Positions 52,259-60,167 of a DNA stretch of 64,000 nt are shown here, in pieces. The DNA is from Streptomyces sp. NBC_01224. GTDB lineage: Bacteria; Actinomycetota; Actinomycetes; Streptomycetales; Streptomycetaceae. Location: contig NZ_CP108529.1 of the NCBI RefSeq assembly GCF_036002945.1, positions 8,861,001-8,925,000 of the forward strand, given 5' to 3'. Under the pieces are notes generated by a model, which was given only the letters and a program-made list of their open reading frames with translations, had not been told where the DNA came from and made no database searches. Within the stretch, counting starts at the first letter, position 1. The number at the start of each line of letters is the position of its first letter. A program made the position numbers and the translations under genes.

Positions 52259-52939
52259 GCCCAGGGCGCCGGGGTGCGCAGCAACTCGGCCGCGGCCTGG
52301 GCCGACGTCGTACGCGACCAGCACCAGCTCGCCGCCGAGGCCGGCGGAGACGTGGCGGAAGCCGATGACACGATCCGTGTCGGCAGGGAAGCGGCCGCAG
52401 TCACCGCCGACCACGGCCCCGACCGAGCGGGCTGCCTGATCAACCTGGGCGTCGCCCTGCGGATGAGGTTCGAGCACGCCGGACGGCAAGCAGATCTCGA
52501 CGAAGCAGTGTTCGTGTACGCAAGGGCGTGGGAGTCCGGTTCGGCGGCGCCTTCCGTGCGGATGCGCGCGGTTCGGGCGGCGGCCCAGCTGCTGGCGCTG
52601 TCGGAGGCCGGACGCGCACGGGCGGCGGACCTGTTGGAGGCGGCGGTGCGGCTGCTGCCTGAGGCGGCCCCACGTCAGTTGGCTTGTGGCGACCAGCAGT
52701 ACGCGCTCGGCGGTTTCGCTGGACTGGCCGGTGATGCCGCCGCCCTGGTCCTCGCCGCCCCCGGAAGGAAACAACAGGAGCGCGCGGACCAGGCGTTGCG
52801 GTTGCTGGAGGCGGGGCGAGCGGTATTGCTGGGCCAGGTACTGGACACCCGGAGCGATGTCACTGTCCTCCACGAGCAGCACCCGGAGATGGCCGCGCTG
52901 CCCATCTCGGTGAACTCCTCGCTGCCTGCCTCGAGATGA
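52259..52939 (+). pseudogene. TPR/CHAT-type protein, middle section only
   Basis: An open frame encodes about 225 residues resembling the helical repeats of large Streptomyces TPR-CHAT proteins: DHGPDRAGCLINLGVALRMR then FEHAGRQADLDEAVFVYARA, and ERADQALRLLEAGRAVLLGQ with VLDTRSDVTVLHEQHPEMAA, the linker before the CHAT protease-like domain. Both the N-terminal repeats and the CHAT domain are absent; a stop at 52937 abuts the ISL3 fragment. Such proteins are ~1,000 aa or more. Confidence 0.7.
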
Positions 52940-53235
52940 CCGCACTGGCCCAGCTCGTTTGCCACTTCGCCCAGCTCACGGCCGAGCGCCGCGGAACGGA
53001 CCTCGACTCCTGGATCAAGCAGGTACGCGTGGCCGGTCTGCCCGAGCTGGACGCCTTCCTCAACGGCCTCGACCAGGATCGTGACGCCGCCGTCGCCGGG
53101 CTCACCCTTCCCTGCAGCAACGGCCCCACCGAGGGCGTCAACACCAAGACCAAGGCCAAGACCAAGATGACCAAACGGCAGATGTACGGCAGGGCAGGCT
53201 TCAGCCTCCTCCGTCACCGCATCCTCTTGGCATAA
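52936..53235 (+). pseudogene. ISL3-family transposase C-terminal fragment
   Basis: Residues TDLDSWIKQVRVAGLPELDA then FLNGLDQDRDAAVAGLTLP and KMTKRQMYGRAGFSLLRHRI match the last ~100 residues of ISL3 transposases (IKMIKRQMFGRAGLPLLRKRVL). The usual GPVEG motif reads GPTEG with an added TKTKAK stretch. It starts within the TPR/CHAT stop, showing that the host gene was cut by this element. Confidence 0.8.
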
Positions 53236-53350
53236 CCTCCCGCACGTCACCACCGAAAGTGCGACAGAGTCGTTCATTTGACAGACCCGGTTCCGGCGTG
53301 CCGGGCACGGCCAAGGAATCTGGGCTTCCTGTTGTGGGCATTCATGATTC

Positions 53351-53372
53351 TCCTGTGATTCATATCACAGGA
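53351..53372. promoter_or_regulatory. Dyad upstream of the biosynthetic cluster
   Basis: TCCTGTGAT-tcat-ATCACAGGA, perfect 9-bp arms, 117 bp before the first ATP-grasp gene. It is a candidate operator for a pathway regulator; no regulator gene is within view. Confidence 0.6.
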
Positions 53373-53489
53373 TGTGATCGACTGGGTCTGTGCAATGATT
53401 CACCGGTGCCGGAAAAGATCCGGCTGCGTCACGATGAAATCGCAATAACTTCTCCCTGGCTCGGCAAGTCGTAACACTGGAGACGACGC

Positions 53490-54677
53490 ATGCCCACGAT
53501 GGTGGTTATTGGATATCGGGATGATCTTGACGAGGCGTTACGGCGTCGGGGTGTAGATCCCTTCTATATCGTTCCGGCTCCGGTCATCTCGCCGGAGAAG
53601 GTGACATTTCGCCGTGTCGCCGACATGGAGAACGTCCAGGAAGTTCTCCGCTCAGTGCTCTCCGCTCAGGCGGGCGATCTGGCAGGAGTGCTCAGCGTCC
53701 ATGAGATGGGTGTATTCACGGCGGCCTGCCTGCGTGGGCAATTGAACCTTCCGGGGAACGCGGATTCACGTAAGGTCCTCAACTTCCGGGACAAGTACCT
53801 CCAGAAGAGCCTGCTGCCGCCGGAGGTGCGGCGCGCACGGTGCCGGTATCTGTCCGTGGGCACGCCCTACGAGGAGTCGGCCGCCGAGCTGGGCACCCCT
53901 TTCGTCGTCAAGCCGGCCACCGGGGCGGGCGCCCTGCGCACCAGTGTCGTCCGCTCGCCCGAGGAGTACACCCGGGCGCTTGAGCCGTTCTCCGGGCGCT
54001 CGGACGTCGAGGTCGTGGCCGAGTCGTTCGTCGACGCGCCCGAGGTCTACCTCGACGGCATCTGGCAGCACGGCGCGCTCCAGTGGTCGTCTCTGAGTAG
54101 CAATCACATCTCCCCGCTCAGCGCGGTACAGGGCGGCGTTCTGGCCGCGCATGTGCTCGACCGACAACGATGTCCGGACCTCTTCGAACAGGCGGAGGCC
54201 ATGGCCCGCCGGGTGCTCGCCACCCTGGAGGCGCCCGACTGTGTCTTCCATATGGAGGCGTTCCATCAGCCCGACGGGCTGACGTTCGGCGAATGCGCCG
54301 TCCGGCTGCCGGGAGCCCTGTCGCCCCGGGTCAATCAACTGACCTACGGCGTCGACCTCCTCGACATCGAGATCGCCCTCGCCCTCGGGGAAGCGCCTGA
54401 GCCGCCGTACGGCCACCGGGCACCGGACCGCTTCCACGGATATCTGCTCCTGCGTCACCCGCGCGACGGCACGCTGACGCAGCAGGACTTCGAGCGTGCC
54501 TTCTCTTTCGACGAGCTGCACTACCCTTCCGCTCCCGACGCGCCGGTCGGTCCTTACGGCCGCGTCGGTCACGCCGTCGTGTCCGACGCGGACGAGTCGA
54601 GGCTCAGGTGCACGATCGACGAGATTGCATGCTTCAACGAGACAGGCGGCGCCCGCGGCGACTTGTCGCTCGCATGA
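53490..54677 (+). CDS. ATP-grasp ligase (first of two paralogues)
   Basis: A 395-aa ATP-grasp family protein of the carboxylate-amine/thiol ligase type. An N-terminal pre-ATP-grasp domain covers residues ~1-100, with LSVHEMGVFTAACLRGQLNL. The ATP-binding part follows with FRDKYLQKSLLPPEVRRARC, GTPFVVKPATGAGALRTSVV (ATP-contacting Lys) and VVAESFVDAPEVYLDG. The metal-binding end is DCVFHMEAFHQPDGLTFGEC with AVRLPGAL. It joins a carboxylate, via acyl phosphate, to an amine. It is 53% or so alike by eye to the next gene, so they arose by duplication. GGAG 8 bp before the ATG supports the start. Confidence 0.87.
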   Translation: MPTMVVIGYRDDLDEALRRRGVDPFYIVPAPVISPEKVTFRRVADMENVQEVLRSVLSAQAGDLAGVLSVHEMGVFTAACLRGQLNLPGNADSRKVLNFRDKYLQKSLLPPEVRRARCRYLSVGTPYEESAAELGTPFVVKPATGAGALRTSVVRSPEEYTRALEPFSGRSDVEVVAESFVDAPEVYLDGIWQHGALQWSSLSSNHISPLSAVQGGVLAAHVLDRQRCPDLFEQAEAMARRVLATLEAPDCVFHMEAFHQPDGLTFGECAVRLPGALSPRVNQLTYGVDLLDIEIALALGEAPEPPYGHRAPDRFHGYLLLRHPRDGTLTQQDFERAFSFDELHYPSAPDAPVGPYGRVGHAVVSDADESRLRCTIDEIACFNETGGARGDLSLA

Positions 54678-54980
54678 CGGCGGCCCGGTCGGATCCGGCC
54701 CCGGGCGCGGCGCATCGTACGCCGGTGCCCTATGGGTCATTGGCCGCTGCAAGTACAGGGCGTCGCAACACCGGCTCGGCGCATATCTTCCGGCACGCGG
54801 AAACAGCAGTTCGCGAAGCAAGTAATTGCAAGAACCCTCATTGTGGTCCATATCGCACGATCCACGGCCATGTGGCTGTGTAATGGCGTATCGGATGCCA
54901 GGGGGTGGATCCCGCCACTCGTGGCGACGTAACACGACATTAATTCGTCATTTCGGCAGTGGTGACTCTGGAGACGGCGC
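54678..54980. other. Intergenic region between the ATP-grasp paralogues
   Basis: 303 bp, AT-richer than its surroundings, with no coding frame. The last ~20 bp before the ATG copy the sequence before the first paralogue (CTGGAGACGnCGCATGCCCA), so the duplication included the ribosome site. A separate promoter is likely here. Confidence 0.55.
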
Positions 54981-56144
54981 ATGCCCACGATAGTCGATGT
55001 CGGACACCGGGGAGATCTCGATCAAGCCCTGCGGTGTCGGGGTCTGGAACCCTTTTACATCGTGCCGGCACCCTTACACTTACAGGGCCGGAAGAAATAT
55101 CGCTGCGTCGCGGGCATGGAGAATGCGCAGGAAGCATTCCGGGCGGTGCTCTCCGCCGGTCTCCGCGACCTGGCTGGCGTCATCAGCGTCCATGAGTTCG
55201 GAGTCTTCGCGGCGGCCTATTTGCGCCAGCAGTTGAATCTTCCCGGAAACTCCGATTCCCAGGGAGTTCTCTTCTTCCGGGACAAGTACCTGCAGAAGAG
55301 TCAGCTCCCGCCGGAGGTGCGGCGCGCGCGGGCCCGTTATGCGTCCCGGACCACGCCCTACGCGAAAATCGCCGAGGAACTGGGGAAACCGTTCGTCGTC
55401 AAACCAGCCATCGGCGCGGGCTCGCTGCGCACCGAGGTAGTCCGCTCCGCCGAGGAGTACCACCGCGCGCTGGAGCCGTTCCCAGGCGAGTCGGACGTCG
55501 ACCTGGTCACGGAGTCGTTCGTCGATGCCCCCGAGATCTACATGGACGGCATCTGGCAGGGCGGCGACCTGCACCGGCGTTCCCTGACGCACTATCACAG
55601 CTCGCCGCTGAGCGCCGTGCACGGTCGGGTCCTCGAGGCCCATCTGCTCGACGAGCGGCTGCACCCCGACCTGTTCGAACAGGCAGAGAACCTCACCAAA
55701 CGGGTGCTCAAGACCCTGGAGGCACCGGACTGCGTGTTCCATCTGGAGGCGTACGTCGAACAGGACGGGCTGACCTTTGGCGAATGCGCCATCCGCCTGC
55801 CGGGCGCGCTCTCCCCTCAACTAGTCCAGCTCACCTACGGAGTCGGCCTTTTCGACGCCGAGATCAGCCTGGCGCTCGGACTGAGCGTCTCCCTCCCCCC
55901 GGCGGTCCGCCCGCCGGAGCACTTCCACGGCTATCTCCTGCTGCGGCGCCCCGACCACCGCAGCCTGACGCGCGAGGACTTCGGGCGTACCTTCAACTTC
56001 GAAAAGCTCACCTATTCCTCCTCACCGGACACGCCACCCGGCCCCTACGGCCGCGTCGGCGAGGCGATCGTCTCCGACCCGGACGACCGGCGGCTGAGCC
56101 GCACGATCGAATTCGTCCGGTTCAACGAGACCGGCGGGACGTAG
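54981..56144 (+). CDS. ATP-grasp ligase (second paralogue)
   Basis: A 387-aa ATP-grasp protein closely parallel to its neighbour: ISVHEFGVFAAAYLRQQLNL, FRDKYLQKSQLPPEVRRARA, GKPFVVKPAIGAGSLRTEVV, TESFVDAPEIYMDGIWQGGD, DCVFHLEAYVEQDGLTFGEC. All ATP-grasp residues seen in the first copy are kept. The regions most different are residues ~15-40 and ~185-215, likely substrate-determining. Two ligases in tandem suggest two amide bonds or two acceptor amines in the product. Confidence 0.87.
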   Translation: MPTIVDVGHRGDLDQALRCRGLEPFYIVPAPLHLQGRKKYRCVAGMENAQEAFRAVLSAGLRDLAGVISVHEFGVFAAAYLRQQLNLPGNSDSQGVLFFRDKYLQKSQLPPEVRRARARYASRTTPYAKIAEELGKPFVVKPAIGAGSLRTEVVRSAEEYHRALEPFPGESDVDLVTESFVDAPEIYMDGIWQGGDLHRRSLTHYHSSPLSAVHGRVLEAHLLDERLHPDLFEQAENLTKRVLKTLEAPDCVFHLEAYVEQDGLTFGECAIRLPGALSPQLVQLTYGVGLFDAEISLALGLSVSLPPAVRPPEHFHGYLLLRRPDHRSLTREDFGRTFNFEKLTYSSSPDTPPGPYGRVGEAIVSDPDDRRLSRTIEFVRFNETGGT

Positions 56145-56391
56145 GGCCCGGCTCGGACAGGCCCACATCCCAGCGCCGCAGCTACTCCCACCGGCACATT
56201 GCCCGCACGCGGACCGCCACCCGCCGACCTGAACCGGCCGCGACCGCGTGCCGCGCACCGCCCGCGGCGGGCACCGCCCCGCCCCGGACTCACAGGGCCT
56301 CACCGCTCGCGGACACCACCCACCCCTCCGCCAGTATGTGCGCGCTGATCCACCCAGTTCAGTCCCACCTCGATCGGGGGTCTTCACTGCC

Positions 56392-59139
56392 ATGTCGGAC
56401 ATACGTCAAGCCACAAGCGTCACGACGCTTCCGCATCTGCTCGAACGCGCCGCACAGGACACCACACGCGGCGTCACCTTCGTCGACGGTCCGTTCGTCT
56501 CCTACGCCGACCTGCGCGAAGGCGCCCTGAGAATCGCCCAGGGCCTGCGCAGCTGGGGCGCCGCACCGGGGGACCGCGTCCTGGTCGCGGCCGGCGACCC
56601 CGAGAGCTTCTTCCGCGCCTTCTGGGGCTGCCTGCACGTCGGCGCCGTGCCCTGCCCGATCGCCCCGTCCGCCGATCCCTCCCGCCTGCGCCCGCAGCTG
56701 GAGCACCTGCGCGGCCTCCTCGGTGACCCGCTGGTCGTCGTACCGAAGGCATACGGCGATCTGCCCGACGTCGGGCTGACCACGGTGACCGCGGAGGAGC
56801 TGGACGCCGCCCCGGCCGAGCCCGAGCACATCCACGAGGCCGCCCCGGACGACCTCGCCCTGCTGATGCTCACCTCCGGGTCGACCGGATCGAGCAAGGC
56901 GGTCCGGCTTACCCACGCCAACCTTCTCGCGGCACAGGCCGGGAAGTCGGGGGCGCTGGACCTGGGGCCCGCCGACACCATGATGAACTGGATCTCCGCC
57001 GACCACATCGCGGCCATCGAGGCGCACCTGCTGCCGATGCGCAACGGTGCGAACCAGGTCATCACCACCCCGGCCACCGTGCTGGCCGAACCGGATAAAT
57101 TGCTTAGTCTCCTGACGACCTATCAGGTACGGGTGACGTTCACCCCCAACTTCCTCTTCGGTCAGATCAACCAGGCCCTCGCGCGGACGGCCGGGACTCT
57201 GTCCGGCATCGATCTCTCGCGGATCCGGTACATCATCTCCGGCGGCGAGGCGACCGTGACCGCCACCGTGCGGTCGTTCCTGGACGCCCTGGCCCCCTAC
57301 GGACTGCGCTCCGACGTGGTGGTGCCCGCGTTCGGGATGACCGAGACCTGCGCGGGCAGCGTGTTCAACCGCGAGTTCACCGACCGCGACCTCGGTGAGG
57401 AGTTCCCGCCGCTGGGCCACCCGGTCGAGGGGCTGTGCATCCGGATCGTCGACGGCGCCGGCACGGTGCTCTCCTCCAGCGACCGTCCCGCCTCGGCCGG
57501 GTCCGGCGAGGTGCAGCTGCGCGGAACCATGGTGACCGGCGGGTACTTCGGCAACCCCACGGCCACCGCCGAGGCATTCACCGACGACGGCTGGTTCCGC
57601 ACCGGCGACCTGGGCCGGCTCGATGCCGACGGGCGGCTGACCCTCATCGGCCGCACCAAGGACTCCATCATCGTCAACGGCGTCAACTACTACAGTCACG
57701 AACTGGAAGCGGTCCTCGACGAACTCGACGGCGTCCGGCGCGGACAGGTCACCGCCTTCCCGATCCGACCCGAGGGCGCCGACTCCGAACAGCTCGCCGT
57801 CGCCTTCGTGCCGGCCGGCGACCCGGCCGACGAGACGACCCTCTACCGCACGCTCGTCGCGATACGCAGCTCCACGGTGATGCACTGGGGATTCCGTCCC
57901 CAGCTGATCCTGCCCGTCGCCGCGACGCAGATCCCGCGCGGCAACCTCGGCAAGGTCCAGCGGTCCCGGCTGCGCACGGCCGTCGAGGCCGGGACCCTGG
58001 ACGCGGCGGCCCGGCGCGCGCAGGAGGTGACCGGCCGCTTCCTCGGCGGCCACGTGGAGCCGGCGGACGAGGCGGAGGCTGCCCTGGCCCAGGTGTTCGC
58101 CGAGGTGCTGAACGTCGAGCGGGTCCCGGTCACCGCGAGCTTCTTCGACCTGGGCGGCACCTCGCTCGACGTCCTGCGGCTCAAACTCAACGTCCAGACC
58201 GCCTTCGGCCTCGACGACCTCCCCATGGCGACGCTCCTGCAGGCCCCGAGCGTGCGGGCGCTGGCGGCCCGCCTGACCTCGGCGTCCGGCGCGGGCGGCG
58301 ACGCCGCCTACGACCCGCTGGTGCCGCTCCAGGTCACCGGCGAGGGGACCCCGCTGTTCTGCGTCCACCCGGGCCTCGGCGAGGTACTGGTCTTCGTCAA
58401 CCTCGCCAAGTACTTCACCGGGGAGCGGCCGTTCTACGCGCTGCGGGCCCGGGGCTTCGGGCAGGGGGAGTCGCACTTCACCTCCTTCGACGAGATGGTC
58501 GGCGCGTATGTCGCGGCGATCCGCCGGACCCGCCCGAGCGGCCCGTACGCCGTGGCGGGCTACTCCTACGGCGGAGCCGTGGCGTTCGAGATCGCCAAGC
58601 GTCTGGAGGCCGACGGCGAAAGGGTCGACTTCGTCGGCATCTTCAACCTTCCCCCGCGCATCTCCGGCCGGATGAACGAGATCACCTTCACCGACGGCGC
58701 GATCAACCTGGCACTGTTCCTCGAACTCATCAACCCCGCCGACATTCCCGAACTGACCACCACCCTGCGTCCGTTGCCCGAGGCGGACCAGCTCGCCCAC
58801 CTCGTCGAGCACGCCCCGCCCAGGCGGCTGGCCGAACTCGACCTGAACGTCGAACGGTTCGGCGCCTGGGTGCACCTGGCGCAGAGCATGGTGCACCTGG
58901 GGCGCGACTACGAGCCGTCCGGCACGGCCGAACGGGTGCGGGTCTTCTACTGCACCCCGCTCAAGGGCACCAAGCAGGAGTGGCTGGACGGTCAGCTGCG
59001 CGACTGGGACGAGTTCGCCCGCGAGACGAACAGCTACATCGAAGTGGACGGGGAGCACTACACGCTGATGAGCCCCCAGCACGTCCAGAGCTTCCAGGCG
59101 ACCCTGCGCAGGGAACTGACCCGCGCGCTGGACCGATGA
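56392..59139 (+). CDS. Adenylation-carrier-thioesterase synthetase without condensation domain
   Basis: A 915-aa NRPS-like enzyme in three parts. The adenylation domain (residues ~10-560) has MLTSGSTGSSKAVRLTHANL (~160), DHIAAIEAHLLPMRNGANQV, VTFTPNFLFGQINQALART, GMTETCAG, WFRTGDLGRLDADGRLTLIG and GRTKDSIIVNG. The carrier domain (~565-650) has FFDLGGTSLDVLRLKLNVQT with phosphopantetheine Ser ~588. The thioesterase (~665-915) has VAGYSYGGAVAFEIAKRL (Ser ~722). There is no condensation domain. The WISADHIAAIEAH region resembles bacterial RalA and fungal atromentin synthetases, which activate aryl-keto acids and dimerise them, so self-condensation or loading to a partner are both possible. The ATG at 56392 is chosen by homology. 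Confidence 0.88.
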   Translation: MSDIRQATSVTTLPHLLERAAQDTTRGVTFVDGPFVSYADLREGALRIAQGLRSWGAAPGDRVLVAAGDPESFFRAFWGCLHVGAVPCPIAPSADPSRLRPQLEHLRGLLGDPLVVVPKAYGDLPDVGLTTVTAEELDAAPAEPEHIHEAAPDDLALLMLTSGSTGSSKAVRLTHANLLAAQAGKSGALDLGPADTMMNWISADHIAAIEAHLLPMRNGANQVITTPATVLAEPDKLLSLLTTYQVRVTFTPNFLFGQINQALARTAGTLSGIDLSRIRYIISGGEATVTATVRSFLDALAPYGLRSDVVVPAFGMTETCAGSVFNREFTDRDLGEEFPPLGHPVEGLCIRIVDGAGTVLSSSDRPASAGSGEVQLRGTMVTGGYFGNPTATAEAFTDDGWFRTGDLGRLDADGRLTLIGRTKDSIIVNGVNYYSHELEAVLDELDGVRRGQVTAFPIRPEGADSEQLAVAFVPAGDPADETTLYRTLVAIRSSTVMHWGFRPQLILPVAATQIPRGNLGKVQRSRLRTAVEAGTLDAAARRAQEVTGRFLGGHVEPADEAEAALAQVFAEVLNVERVPVTASFFDLGGTSLDVLRLKLNVQTAFGLDDLPMATLLQAPSVRALAARLTSASGAGGDAAYDPLVPLQVTGEGTPLFCVHPGLGEVLVFVNLAKYFTGERPFYALRARGFGQGESHFTSFDEMVGAYVAAIRRTRPSGPYAVAGYSYGGAVAFEIAKRLEADGERVDFVGIFNLPPRISGRMNEITFTDGAINLALFLELINPADIPELTTTLRPLPEADQLAHLVEHAPPRRLAELDLNVERFGAWVHLAQSMVHLGRDYEPSGTAERVRVFYCTPLKGTKQEWLDGQLRDWDEFARETNSYIEVDGEHYTLMSPQHVQSFQATLRRELTRALDR

Positions 59140-59180
59140 CCTGCCCGGGCCACCTCCGACACGACCAGGAGCGACTGACC

Positions 59181-60167
59181 ATGCAAGGCAAGAAGATTCT
59201 CGTCACCGGCGCCACCGGACAGGTCGCGCGACCCGTGGCCGAGGCGCTCGCCGTCGGCAACGAGGTGTGGTGCCTCGGCCGGTTCGGCGATGCCGAGGCC
59301 CGCAAGGCGCTGGAGACCGCCGGCGCCCGTACCGTCGTCTGGGACATGGCCACCGACGAACTCGACGGGCTGCCGCAGGACTTCACCCATGTGCTGCACT
59401 CGGCCGTCCACCGGGGCGACGGCCACGACTTCGAGGACACCGCCCGCGTCAACGCGGTGAGTACCGCGCGCCTGATGACGCACTGCGCCGAAGCCGAAGC
59501 CTTCCTCTACGTGTCCTCCGGAGTCGTCTACAACCGGGCCGACGCGACACACCGCTACCGGGAGAGCGACCCGCTCGGCGGCGCGGCCGCCTGGCTGCCC
59601 ACGTACCCCGTCGCCAAGATCACGGCCGAGGGCGTGGCCCGCGGCCTTGCCGAGAGTCTGCGACTGCCGACGGTGATCGCCCGGCTGAACATCGCCTACG
59701 GCCCGTACGGGCACGGCGGCGTGCCGATGATCCTCTTCGAGCAGCTGCGGAGCGGCCGGGCCTGCGCGGTGCCGCGCGAGGGCCAGAACTACTGCAACCT
59801 GCTTCACACCGATGATGTCGTCCGTCAGGTGCCGCTGCTGTGGGCGGCCGCCCGGACGCCTGCTCAGGTGGTGAACTGGGGCGGAGACGAAGAAGTCGGC
59901 ATGACCGACCTCATCGAGTACATGTCCGCTCTCACCGGCGTCCCGGCCCGGCTCGACCGCGAGTCGCCCAGTCGCGAGACGGCGATCTTCGACCACCGCG
60001 TCCGCCGCGACCTCATCGGCGACTGCACCGTCGACTGGCGGCCGGGCATCGCCCGCACGCTGGCGGAAATGTTCGAGGAGTACCGCGACCGCATCGAGGC
60101 GCGCCTCGCCGCCGATGAGGGCGAGACGCCCGGCACCTCCGGGGGAGTGGAGGACGGCGATGCGTAG
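59181..60167 (+). CDS. NAD-dependent epimerase/dehydratase, extended SDR
   Basis: A 328-aa extended short-chain dehydrogenase. The nucleotide site ILVTGATGQVARPVAEALAV begins at residue 6. FLYVSSGVVYNR holds the catalytic Ser, and TYPVAKITAEGVARGL the YxxxK. RLNIAYGPYGHGGVPMILFE and NLLHTDDVVRQVPLLWAAA close the sugar-type fold. Substrate may be a nucleotide sugar or, in natural-product clusters, a carrier-bound or free hydroxy-acid. AGGAG 9 bp before the ATG supports the start. Its stop overlaps the next start by 8 bp. Confidence 0.88.
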   Translation: MQGKKILVTGATGQVARPVAEALAVGNEVWCLGRFGDAEARKALETAGARTVVWDMATDELDGLPQDFTHVLHSAVHRGDGHDFEDTARVNAVSTARLMTHCAEAEAFLYVSSGVVYNRADATHRYRESDPLGGAAAWLPTYPVAKITAEGVARGLAESLRLPTVIARLNIAYGPYGHGGVPMILFEQLRSGRACAVPREGQNYCNLLHTDDVVRQVPLLWAAARTPAQVVNWGGDEEVGMTDLIEYMSALTGVPARLDRESPSRETAIFDHRVRRDLIGDCTVDWRPGIARTLAEMFEEYRDRIEARLAADEGETPGTSGGVEDGDA

